A model generated the notes under the pieces. That model was not told where the DNA came from and did not search any database. It worked only from the letters and a program-made list of their open reading frames with translations. Shown one piece after another: positions 13,485-21,326 of a stretch of DNA of 37,932 nt. Origin of the DNA: a virus; IMG/VR virus record IMGVR_UViG_3300025133_000301, positions 1 through 37,932 of that record. One strand, 5' to 3'. Both the position numbers and the translations under genes were made by a program. Position 1 is the first letter of the stretch, and each line of letters starts with the position of its first letter.

Positions 13485-15325
13485 ATGGGGGCAACGATGC
13501 ATATGAATTTGTAGCAGCGCGAGCACAGCAAGATGGATGGGAGTTGAAGAAAGGGGGAGAAGGTGAACTCATTATAAAAACCTGTCCATTCTGCAATGAC
13601 CATAGCAATCATTTCTACCTGAATGCCGGTAGGGATGGCGCTCCATATCACTGCCAAAAGTGCAAGGCATCGGGTAATCTTACTACACTGAAACGGCATT
13701 TAAACATAGACGTCGATTCCACGTCTCCCAGCTTCGCCCGACTGGGAAGCATTGGTGAGTTTGCTACTCTTCGCACTGAAGAGCCAAAGAAAACTTTGCC
13801 CCTTGAATGGATCGATGAGTATCACGAGGCCCTAATGCGCGATGAGCACGAGGGGCTGAAGCTGTTAAAGGACGTGCGACACATCACCGAAGACACGGCC
13901 AAGGAATTTAAGGTTGGCGTGAAGAAAGCGGCGAATGCAAAAAAAGCCGTATGGGTCATCCCATACTTTTCTCATTCGGTCAATGGGCCGCATATCAGTT
14001 TGATCAAATACCGCAGCCTTCCACCAGACGAGCCCAAGAAGATGATGACCAGAGAAGCGGGGATGGCATCGCCACTTTTTCATGCGGAGAAATTGGACTA
14101 CGGGAAAGATTCTGTGGTCCTCTGCGAAGGCGAGATCGATGCCATGTCCATCTGGCAGTGCGGACACTGGAATGTGGTCTCGGGAGCCGTCGGCGCAGGG
14201 GGGAAGGGAATGAAGTCCGAATGGTTTGATCTACTCTCTCAGTTCAAGCGCGTCGTATTGGTCTACGATCCGGACAAGGCAGGGCAAACCACGGCTCGTG
14301 ACTTCCAACGGAAACTGGGTGAAGAGGTCGTGGTCAATGTCGAATTGCCTGCTGGCATGGATGCCAATGACGTACTCGTACATCACGGCGATGAGTTCTT
14401 GTACGAGATCATCGACAAAGCCCAAGAAAAGCCTATCGAAGGCGTCGAGTCATTATCACAGGCACTGGAAGGACTGCAAGAAGAGTTGATGCTGGAGGGC
14501 ACACTCGACTCTGGCCTACCATGGCATTGGCCGCTGTTCAATGAGGCTCTGGCAAAGGTCAACTATGGTGAGTTTTGGATCGTAACCGGACAAGAGGGGC
14601 GAGGAAAAACAACCCTAATGAAACAGCAACTGCTAGAATGGGCAAAGATGAATATTCCCAGTCTGCTCTGGTGTGCTGAGATGCCTATACGACAGATCGC
14701 AAGACAGTATGTGCAGTCGATCACCTCAACGCGCAAGAAAGATCTGACACAAGAGACATTAGCTGTGGCCTATGAGCAGATCGCGGACGTGCCGCTCTAT
14801 GTCGCATATCCAAGCTTGGACCCAAGCATAGATTCGCTGATTAGCATTATGACACAGGCCTATCGTGAATACGATATTCGCATCTTCGTCGTAGACAATC
14901 TGATGATGCTGACCATGAGCGCTCGCCATAATGAGGTGAATCACGAACAAGGGCGCGTAGCCAAGGCCCTCAAAGAATTCGCTGTTTACAATGAGTGCAG
15001 TGTATTTCTGATCGCCCACCCTAAAAAGCCACAGGGCAGTGATGATGAGCGCGTGGAAACGCTTAATGAGATTAGCGGATCCAAGATGGTCCCTCAATTG
15101 GCCGACAACGCGTTCACCGTATTCCGCAAGAACACACAGGCCAAGCACTCTAGTGAACTGGACGGCGAACCGTCGCAGCTGCTTGATCCTATAACATCAA
15201 TCGTTCCGCTCAAGGGTAGAGACACAGAAGGGGCGGGTGTTCCAAAGCTATTCATGGAAGGGCATTTTTCCCGCTTCCGCGATGCCACCGCTGCCGACTA
15301 CGATGGCATCGTAAACTTGAGATAA
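13481..15325 (+). CDS. bifunctional primase-helicase (T7 gp4-like)
   Basis: 614 residues. N-terminal zinc finger C35-x2-C38 and C58-x2-C61 (CPFC, CQKC); Toprim domain with CEGEID (215-220) and DPDKAG (263-268); DnaB-family helicase with Walker A GQEGRGKTT (370-378) and Walker B VVDNLMM (470-476), then AHPKKP sensor region. It would make primers and unwind DNA at the phage fork. Start 13481 is set by AGGAGG and the ATGA overlap with the preceding gene; an upstream extension in frame has no ribosome site. Confidence 0.95.
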   Translation: MNGGNDAYEFVAARAQQDGWELKKGGEGELIIKTCPFCNDHSNHFYLNAGRDGAPYHCQKCKASGNLTTLKRHLNIDVDSTSPSFARLGSIGEFATLRTEEPKKTLPLEWIDEYHEALMRDEHEGLKLLKDVRHITEDTAKEFKVGVKKAANAKKAVWVIPYFSHSVNGPHISLIKYRSLPPDEPKKMMTREAGMASPLFHAEKLDYGKDSVVLCEGEIDAMSIWQCGHWNVVSGAVGAGGKGMKSEWFDLLSQFKRVVLVYDPDKAGQTTARDFQRKLGEEVVVNVELPAGMDANDVLVHHGDEFLYEIIDKAQEKPIEGVESLSQALEGLQEELMLEGTLDSGLPWHWPLFNEALAKVNYGEFWIVTGQEGRGKTTLMKQQLLEWAKMNIPSLLWCAEMPIRQIARQYVQSITSTRKKDLTQETLAVAYEQIADVPLYVAYPSLDPSIDSLISIMTQAYREYDIRIFVVDNLMMLTMSARHNEVNHEQGRVAKALKEFAVYNECSVFLIAHPKKPQGSDDERVETLNEISGSKMVPQLADNAFTVFRKNTQAKHSSELDGEPSQLLDPITSIVPLKGRDTEGAGVPKLFMEGHFSRFRDATAADYDGIVNLR

Positions 15326-15329
15326 TCCT

Positions 15330-15866
15330 ATGAACCTTACCAAGCAACAAGAAGTAACGCTGAGAAAGAAAGGGGGCGCATCGGTCTTGAAGAAGATGCG
15401 CCTGCTCGAAAAGAAGATCGATACTGGAAAAGCATCGGATAAAGACCGGACGCAATTCGATCAGTTGATGGATCGTAGCTTGAATCTCATCGGCACCAAT
15501 CTAAACGGGACAATAGAAGAGGATCCGAAACCCAAGGAAAAGCCGATAGTTAATGCGGAAGACGAAAAAATACAGGCGCGTGATTACTACGATAAGCGCC
15601 TTGCGAATCTAAAGAAATTCAAGATCGAAGAGCGCGAAGTGTTCATGTTTTCGCATCGTCTGAAGCGTAACATTTGGGTCGTTACCACAGAAGGACAACG
15701 GATAGAAAAGGAAAAGGGAACAGACGAGGTTTGGACTATAGATGAGGCCATTATACTTGCTACAAAAGAGCGAGCACTGGCCATAAAGGGTGAAGACTTC
15801 ACGGATGAGCAGTATGCGTCTATAAGCACAGCCAAGCAATTATTTGATGGGGAGGTAGTCCAGTGA
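15330..15866 (+). CDS. hypothetical protein, 178 aa
   Basis: Lys/Glu-rich protein with a helical N-terminus (VLKKMRLLEKKIDTGKASDK), a low-complexity linker with EDPKPKEKP near 66-74 and a compact C-terminal region (VFMFSHRLKRNIWVVTTEGQ). No recognised family. It starts four bases after the primase stop and overlaps the HNH gene by four bases, so it is part of the replication/recombination operon. Confidence 0.8.
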   Translation: MNLTKQQEVTLRKKGGASVLKKMRLLEKKIDTGKASDKDRTQFDQLMDRSLNLIGTNLNGTIEEDPKPKEKPIVNAEDEKIQARDYYDKRLANLKKFKIEEREVFMFSHRLKRNIWVVTTEGQRIEKEKGTDEVWTIDEAIILATKERALAIKGEDFTDEQYASISTAKQLFDGEVVQ

Positions 15867-16846
15867 CCGAAATAGACACCGACAACTGCACCGTAGTGGA
15901 ACAAGTGCCAGAACCCGTATTCCCACCGGCAATCCCACAGTATCGGGAGTGGCCAGAGTATCGAGAGTATGTGCGTAAGGTCCGCTGTGTCATCTGTCAG
16001 TTCACTAAAGGCACTGACTTCGATGGCAATAACGTCGAGGACATATCAGTTAATCCAGAGATCGTTCAAGTATCTGATCCACATCATATCGTTACACGCG
16101 GAGCCGGTGGGCCGGATGCGGAAAACTTGGTGAGCCTATGTCGCTTCCATCACACTGAAGCACACAACATGGGTATCCGCTCGTTTCAGTTGCACTACAA
16201 TTTCGATTTAAAAAGTGCCGCTAAAATCATTTTCCAATCATACTTGGATTCTCTTCGCGGCCAAGACTTCGCTGAAGAGATACAGGCCGAACACAACTTA
16301 TTGCTATCTCGATTCCATAGCGTAAAACAGCAAACATTGGAAATGGGCGAAATGCTCATCGAACTCAAGGACAAGAACAGGGGCGGCAAGAGAGGCTTTG
16401 AATGGCTGGGATTTCAAAGCTTTGAGCAGTATGTGTCTGCTCCAGTGCTGAGCGGTGGACTGAGCATTGCTCCACGAACTGCGTTTAGGGCTATGCTTTT
16501 CTGGCGAGCAGACAAGGAGCACTCACAGGACGGTGCGTCTATTGTCGAGTTGGGCGTAGCTAAGACCAATATGATCAATCCATTACTGGAACAGGCCGCA
16601 ACGCCAGAGGAAAAACAAACGATCATTAAGACGGCACAGAGTTTGAGCAGTACTGACTTGGTATCGTGGAAGAATGAAAAGCTCGGATACAGAGATACGA
16701 GAATGGACTCTCATAAGTGTATTGTAGATCTGCTTATCGCGTTACTGGATGAACACGGCGTTAACCTCGAAGAGCATGGACCCCTCGAAGCGTGTGCTTG
16801 GCGCATTCTGCGCCATGCCAAACAGGAGAACAATTCTCATGGCTAA
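15863..16846 (+). CDS. HNH nuclease-like domain fused to DUF3102-like domain
   Basis: GTG start overlapping the previous TGA. Residues 40-115 carry C42-x2-C45, SDPHHIVTRGAGGPDAENLV with H74-H75, N88, C93 and FHH 95-97: a zinc-bound HNH fold like phage DUF968/NinG-type proteins. Residues about 145-215 (EMGEMLIELKDKNRGGKRGF, then TAFRAMLFW) resemble the DUF3102 pattern common in phage and plasmid proteins. The fusion suggests DNA processing in recombination or before packaging; catalytic activity is inferred from conserved His and Asn. Confidence 0.8.
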   Translation: MTEIDTDNCTVVEQVPEPVFPPAIPQYREWPEYREYVRKVRCVICQFTKGTDFDGNNVEDISVNPEIVQVSDPHHIVTRGAGGPDAENLVSLCRFHHTEAHNMGIRSFQLHYNFDLKSAAKIIFQSYLDSLRGQDFAEEIQAEHNLLLSRFHSVKQQTLEMGEMLIELKDKNRGGKRGFEWLGFQSFEQYVSAPVLSGGLSIAPRTAFRAMLFWRADKEHSQDGASIVELGVAKTNMINPLLEQAATPEEKQTIIKTAQSLSSTDLVSWKNEKLGYRDTRMDSHKCIVDLLIALLDEHGVNLEEHGPLEACAWRILRHAKQENNSHG

Positions 16847-17159
16847 GCGAAAAACAGCAACAGCACCTCGCGCCAAGCGCAAGGTGGTCGAAGAAGCTCC
16901 AGATCACTTCGATGAGATGACAGTCGAACTTGAATCGATGTGTGATGTTTCCTTCAACAAGCGATACAATCTTTTCTTGGACAAGCGCCCCTATGAGGTG
17001 CGTCTGTGCAGTGTGGATTCAAGCAATATACTGGCCTACTTCTTCCGCTCCCACACCACCAGAGACTGCGAGTATCTCTCTCAATCTAGCTTGATGCATG
17101 ATCTTGTATCTACAGGCGATTACCCGAATGTAACGGCATTTATCAAGCGCCATGGCTGA
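16839..17159 (+). CDS. hypothetical protein, 106 aa
   Basis: Begins with a basic tail (AKRKTATAPRAKRKVV) and continues with a small mixed fold (FNKRYNLFLDKRPYEVRLCS, ILAYFFRSHTTRDC). The ATG at 16839 overlaps the HNH stop and has AGGAG upstream; earlier in-frame starts lie inside the HNH gene. The basic N-terminus suggests DNA or RNA contact. Overlaps the next gene by eight bases. Confidence 0.75.
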   Translation: MAKRKTATAPRAKRKVVEEAPDHFDEMTVELESMCDVSFNKRYNLFLDKRPYEVRLCSVDSSNILAYFFRSHTTRDCEYLSQSSLMHDLVSTGDYPNVTAFIKRHG

Positions 17160-18102
17160 ACTGAACAACATAAAAAGCCTCAAAACGTGCGGACAAAAAT
17201 ATTCCCGTCCGCGCAATGAGCGCCAGCTGCGTGACGTGTTAGAGACAAAGCCACCGCGATTTGAGTTCGTCAACCAGATCGAAATATATCTACTGGAAGA
17301 CGATGGCTCGCGCAAGCGCAGGGTCTGTGGCCATCACACCAACCATGCTTTGCCTACGTTTGTTCCCGACGATATGGACAATCCACACGGTTGGATCAAC
17401 CCACGACAGCAAAGACGATGCACCAACTACGCCGGATACCGCACTGATCACGCAGGGCTTGGCCCTTGCAATCGACATCAAAACTGCTGGTATGCCGGTT
17501 GGGGCGGTAGGGCATACAGTAAATCTTATCGACTCGCACATGACTTCGAGGAGTTGGTGCGCAATGAATTTTTAACTGGGGAAACCATGACTGAAAATGC
17601 AATAACGGCAGGCGACGCCGCAGAAGATTCACTGGAATTCAATAAGTATTTGGATAAAGTGAAAAGTGAGCTTTCACCCGAAGATCTATATGACTCGGTT
17701 CGATCTCTCTATGAGCTTGAAGCACTTAAAGAGATGGCTAAAGATAAGATGACTGAAGATGGAGTGACTCTTGATCGCATTGAGTCAGTGGCCACTCAGA
17801 TCATCAAAAGTGCTCAGTATCAAGCAACGACCGCTCGGCGCGATGCAACGATCATGCAGGGAAGGGCTGTTCAGGCCATTGCTCAAGTGATGGTCACTGG
17901 CATACTGCACATAGTCTCTGAGACTGTTAAGGGAGATGCAGCAGTGTCCATCTTAAAACGCATAAAAGACGAATTGGTCTTGCCGACTAATGAATTTGGC
18001 TATACCGAGATGATACGAAGGCAAAAAGCTGCCGGTATTAGCGAAACTGTATCACAATTAGTAGAACAAGAGCCATCATCTGATGGTATTGTGGACAAAT
18101 AG
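17152..18102 (+). CDS. putative terminase small subunit with Cys/His cluster
   Basis: 316 residues. Around residues 55-115 a Cys/His cluster reads CGHH, then RCTNYAGYRTDHAGLGPCNR and HQNCW. The 'C-x-AG-x-GTDH-x-G-x-G-x-C-x-x-H' style motif is one I know from the N-termini of phage small-terminase-like proteins. The rest (150-316) is helical (YDSVRSLYELEALKEMAKDK), as in small terminases that form rings. Position just before the terminase large-subunit genes supports the call, but the family assignment is from motif and context only. Confidence 0.55.
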   Translation: MAELNNIKSLKTCGQKYSRPRNERQLRDVLETKPPRFEFVNQIEIYLLEDDGSRKRRVCGHHTNHALPTFVPDDMDNPHGWINPRQQRRCTNYAGYRTDHAGLGPCNRHQNCWYAGWGGRAYSKSYRLAHDFEELVRNEFLTGETMTENAITAGDAAEDSLEFNKYLDKVKSELSPEDLYDSVRSLYELEALKEMAKDKMTEDGVTLDRIESVATQIIKSAQYQATTARRDATIMQGRAVQAIAQVMVTGILHIVSETVKGDAAVSILKRIKDELVLPTNEFGYTEMIRRQKAAGISETVSQLVEQEPSSDGIVDK

Positions 18103-18110
18103 CATCTATA

Positions 18111-18189
18111 TTGTAATATTATTAATATAAAGCATAGCCATATTATGCTAATTATGCACTATCTTCATCTTTTTAATAGGGAGTTGCAT
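18111..18189 (+). promoter_or_regulatory. AT-rich leader of packaging genes
   Basis: The 87-base gap after the 17152 gene is very AT-rich, with tandem ATTATGC units (18142-18157), AGCATA/TATGCT inverted arms and AAAGCATAGCC shared with 10499-10509. No convincing -35/-10 pair at 17 bases was found. A phage-specific promoter is possible. Confidence 0.3.
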
Positions 18190-18561
18190 ATGTCCAAAGT
18201 CAAACAGATCATCGGATTTGTAGGGCTATTTGTTTTGTCTGCACTCGCGATGGAAGATCCGACAATTTTCATAAATGTCCCATCCCTGCTGATCGTCGTC
18301 GGCATGACTGGCTGTGCGCTCTTGTTCACTAATGTGAAGACAGGCACCGCAGATTTCTGGCGATTAACTCGCTTATATGCAATGGGTTCTGGCGGTTTTG
18401 GCACCTTAATTGGACTTGTGCTCATGCTCGTAGCCTTGGACGATCCAGCGAAGATCGGACCCGCGATTGCCATATCTATTCTAACTGTGTTATACGCAGT
18501 GTTTATTGGCTATTTCATTGCCTTGCCAATGGAAAATCGCAGCCGAATGGCTTCCCGTTAG
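18190..18561 (+). CDS. MotA/TolQ/ExbB-like mini membrane protein, 123 aa
   Basis: Four predicted membrane segments: residues 6-20, 29-47, 66-84 and 89-112. The pieces match MotA: FINVPSLLIVVG (28-39) is the MotA TM2 entry, and GTLIGLVLMLVALDDPAKIG (71-90) followed by PAIAISILTVLYAVFIGYFI (91-110) then ALP matches MotA TM3-TM4 ('GTVLGL..ML..L..P..IGPALAVALLTTLYG'). The cytoplasmic domain between TM2 and TM3 of MotA is almost absent (about 18 residues). Start 18190 has GGGAG. Could form an ion-conducting or stator-interfering complex in the inner membrane. It lies between the terminase subunits, an unusual place. Confidence 0.75.
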   Translation: MSKVKQIIGFVGLFVLSALAMEDPTIFINVPSLLIVVGMTGCALLFTNVKTGTADFWRLTRLYAMGSGGFGTLIGLVLMLVALDDPAKIGPAIAISILTVLYAVFIGYFIALPMENRSRMASR

Positions 18562-18562
18562 A

Positions 18563-19729
18563 ATGAATAAGACGGCTAATGTCTGGACAGATCTGGATCA
18601 AATCCTAACGACCTCCATTGAGGACTTGGAAAAAGATCAGATAGGTGCTGAAAAATATCGCGGGGCTCGCAAAGAGTGGAACGACGATGTAGCAGACGCG
18701 GAGATGGAAGTAACTATCGAAGACTTATTGCGCGATGATTACTACCTTGGCCGCTTCAAGATTTGGGAGTCCGTGCGCCAAGAATTGGCCGATGTCTGGC
18801 ATATGCGTTGCGATTTTGACGTGGCCTTTATAGCACATGAAAAGACATTACAAACCGTTCGTGTTTACGCCTTGTCGTTTGAACATGCCAAGCGCAAGGC
18901 GATTGCTGCTTATCCCACTGTGCATGGCCAAAGCGATGAGGTGACCGTTCGACGTGCTCATAATGTGCATACTGTGGTGATTGAGACACCCAAGGGGACA
19001 GGCAAGGATTTTGAAATGTCATTGGCCATCTGGCTACTGACCAGAGAATTCCTTATTCAGCCTCGCACCGAATTTTTTGAGCCATACAACTTAGACCTCG
19101 ATACTACCATTTCCATAAACTGCATGAATCGGTCGGAGGACCAAGCGAAGAAGGTTACGTTCAAAGAACTGCTTCCCAAGTTCGATACTCCCTTTTTTAA
19201 CGATTACTTCCCGCCGCAAATCGACATCTCTGACATGCAAGACAAGCGACAGTATCCGAGCGAACTGCGTTTTCCTCGTAACGTAGTCATTTTCCCCGGC
19301 TCTGGATCGGCTGCTACGGGGCTTGGTTATTGCATTGGGGCAGGGGTGATCGATGAGGCCAATTTCATGGAGAGGACGGGGTCATCTAAGCGAGCCCTGA
19401 CTGGCGCCGATGAGTATGATGCGGCAAGAGAGGCCTATGAAGACCTCTATCAACGTCAGGAATCCCGCTTTGGCGCCATTAGACACGGGCAAATGTGTTT
19501 GGCTGGATTGATTATTGTCATTTCTTCTTCCCGTACCACCAATGATTTTACGCAGAAAATGAAACGCCGCGCCCATAATGATCGTGGGATATTCTACACG
19601 AGCAAGCCGTTTTGGGAGCGCAAGCCTCTAAATCTTAGTGGAAAGACGTTTTCCTTTGATGTGGATAACGTCAAGGTTGTCAACTCTGCCAAAGCCGAGG
19701 AAACACTTGAGGCCGTTACAGCTGCGTAG
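18563..19729 (+). CDS. terminase large subunit, ATPase domain only
   Basis: 388 residues: a DNA-translocating ATPase without the usual nuclease half. Walker A ETPKGTGKD (141-149), Walker B GVIDEANF (261-268, E265 catalytic) and an SSS coupling region (321-323). The protein stops after a short tail (NSAKAEETLEAVTAA), where full-length terminases continue into the RNase H-like nuclease; that domain is encoded separately at 21323. The ATG is one base past the preceding TAG; no strong ribosome site is seen, so coupling is assumed. It should power DNA packaging at the portal. Confidence 0.88.
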   Translation: MNKTANVWTDLDQILTTSIEDLEKDQIGAEKYRGARKEWNDDVADAEMEVTIEDLLRDDYYLGRFKIWESVRQELADVWHMRCDFDVAFIAHEKTLQTVRVYALSFEHAKRKAIAAYPTVHGQSDEVTVRRAHNVHTVVIETPKGTGKDFEMSLAIWLLTREFLIQPRTEFFEPYNLDLDTTISINCMNRSEDQAKKVTFKELLPKFDTPFFNDYFPPQIDISDMQDKRQYPSELRFPRNVVIFPGSGSAATGLGYCIGAGVIDEANFMERTGSSKRALTGADEYDAAREAYEDLYQRQESRFGAIRHGQMCLAGLIIVISSSRTTNDFTQKMKRRAHNDRGIFYTSKPFWERKPLNLSGKTFSFDVDNVKVVNSAKAEETLEAVTAA

Positions 19730-19751
19730 TCGTACTTGTTGAGGTTCGCCA

Positions 19752-20663
19752 ATGGAAGCCGAAGAAAGCTTTTCAAATACCACTACACGATTGAGCAATA
19801 TATGCATACGCACTGACATCAATGTTGCTGATTCACAGAAGACGCAAAGTGTTCTATTCCAATCGGACCAACACTTTGACTCTACGTATTGCCTGCGCGA
19901 TATGTTAGAGCGCCACCTACAGGAAGCCGTCAGCACAAACTCACCTATTTATTTTTTAGGTGACTGGTATGATATGATGCAAGGCCGAAATGATCCCCGT
20001 CGTTCCAAAAATTCTATGCGTCCCGGCCTAATGGCCGACAACTACATTGATCGGGCGATAGACGAAACTGTGGAATTTTTGACCCCATACTGCAAAAACA
20101 TTGTCGGTTGGGCCAAGGGCAATCATGAAACCAGTATTTTGCGTCATCTGGAAACTGACGTTATCAATCGAACCATCGAATCATTGCGCCACAAAGGGGC
20201 TTCGATAAAGCCGATGGGCTATCAAGGGTGGATCTTTTTCCTCCTCCACCGAAACCCCATGTCAACGAACAAGCGACGGTCAGACACTTACACTATCCGC
20301 ACTTTTTACACCCATGGATACGGAGGTTCATCGCCCGTTACAAAAGGTGTAATACAGGCCAATCGCAAGGCGGTTTACTTGCCCGATGCGGACATCGTTA
20401 TCAGTGGCCACACACATCAGCAGTGGGACTTTCCAGTTACCCGTTATCGCATCTCACAGCGCGGAAAGCAATACACGGACACGCAATATCATTTGCAGTT
20501 GCCCTGCTATTTAGATCCGTCACCGGAAGATGCAGACGGCATGGGATGGGCCATAGAAAAGGGCTATTCTCCTACACCCACTGGAGCTTGGTGGGTGGAT
20601 TTTACCTACGCAAAGCTCGACAATCATCGAATCTTTACCACTGACGTGCGTCGCGCACAATGA
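19752..20663 (+). CDS. calcineurin-like metallophosphoesterase
   Basis: 303 residues with the five metal motifs: SDQH (38-41), GDWYD (70-74), GNHE (123-126), THG (187-189) and SGHTH (218-222). The family hydrolyses phosphomono- or diesters with two metal ions and includes nucleases such as Mre11/SbcD, and small phosphatases. There is no signal peptide. It lies between the two halves of the large terminase, so a role in DNA end processing is attractive but uncertain. TTGAGG precedes the ATG. Alternative: a nucleotide or RNA-end phosphatase unrelated to packaging. Confidence 0.9.
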   Translation: MEAEESFSNTTTRLSNICIRTDINVADSQKTQSVLFQSDQHFDSTYCLRDMLERHLQEAVSTNSPIYFLGDWYDMMQGRNDPRRSKNSMRPGLMADNYIDRAIDETVEFLTPYCKNIVGWAKGNHETSILRHLETDVINRTIESLRHKGASIKPMGYQGWIFFLLHRNPMSTNKRRSDTYTIRTFYTHGYGGSSPVTKGVIQANRKAVYLPDADIVISGHTHQQWDFPVTRYRISQRGKQYTDTQYHLQLPCYLDPSPEDADGMGWAIEKGYSPTPTGAWWVDFTYAKLDNHRIFTTDVRRAQ

Positions 20664-20673
20664 GGAGTGTATT

Positions 20674-20829
20674 ATGACCGTTGAAGAGGCTCGTGATCGA
20701 GTCGCAATCTTATTGCAGCATGCCCATTCTGTGATGTCTCCAGAGACGCGCAAGGAATTAAATGAGTGCATGCAAGTGCTTGACCCCAACTTCGATCCTA
20801 CAGTGAACATCCAACGAGTTACTGAATGA
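20674..20829 (+). CDS. small hypothetical protein, 51 aa
   Basis: MTVEEARDRVAILLQHAHSV at the N-terminus; helical, with a C-terminal PNFDPTVNI stretch. GAGGAG lies just upstream of the ATG and the stop overlaps the next start (ATGA), so translation is well supported despite the size. It is one of three genes inserted between the terminase ATPase and nuclease genes. No family recognised. Confidence 0.75.
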   Translation: MTVEEARDRVAILLQHAHSVMSPETRKELNECMQVLDPNFDPTVNIQRVTE

Positions 20830-21326
20830 CCATTATTGTCGAACGGGCCGACAATGCTCGCAGGGCGATAGCGCGGGGCTATCGGTGGCAAGAATACCGC
20901 GTAGCCACTGTTCGGTTTGTATCTAAGGAGTGCTTTTCTACTCTCTTTAACACTTCGATGAAGGCGTGCTCTGAAGCGATGGGCGCATGGGAAGGAGCAG
21001 TGGCAGGCTATATCAATCGGCGCAGCGATCATCTGGGACTGCACATAGCCAACATATCGGCGCAGCTGGTTGAAGAGCCTAATGAGTCGAGGATAGTAGA
21101 GGCCAATTTGTGGCGCATAAAAGATCCTATATGCGTGTGGTCTGTGTGGGCCAATCTCGAAGGACCGGTGCCCGAATTCAAGTGGTCTGAACGCTTTATT
21201 CCGCTCTTTAATTTCTGGCCTCGCGATCTGGGTAACCCTACGTCAGCTATGCCTGAAATCATTGACGCCTCAAAGCTATCAGCGTTTGAGCAGGGACAAA
21301 TAATCACAAGCGAAGCCATGCAATGA
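20826..21326 (+). CDS. hypothetical protein, 166 aa
   Basis: No recognised domain. It includes helical segments (ADNARRAIARGYRWQEYRVA, CFSTLFNTSMKACSEAMGAW) and a Trp-rich C-terminal half (WRIKDPICVWSVWANLEG, LFNFWPRDLG). Overlaps its upstream and downstream neighbours by four bases each (ATGA), so it is locked to the terminase nuclease gene in translation. It may be a packaging-complex partner; that is inferred only from position. Confidence 0.75.
   Translation: MTIIVERADNARRAIARGYRWQEYRVATVRFVSKECFSTLFNTSMKACSEAMGAWEGAVAGYINRRSDHLGLHIANISAQLVEEPNESRIVEANLWRIKDPICVWSVWANLEGPVPEFKWSERFIPLFNFWPRDLGNPTSAMPEIIDASKLSAFEQGQIITSEAMQ

Noticed and set aside
19730-21322. Self-splicing intron or intein explaining the split terminase
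   Set aside because: The interval is filled by three genes with good starts and overlaps, no homing endonuclease or intein splice motifs are seen, and each terminase half has its own start and stop. RNA data would be needed for full exclusion.
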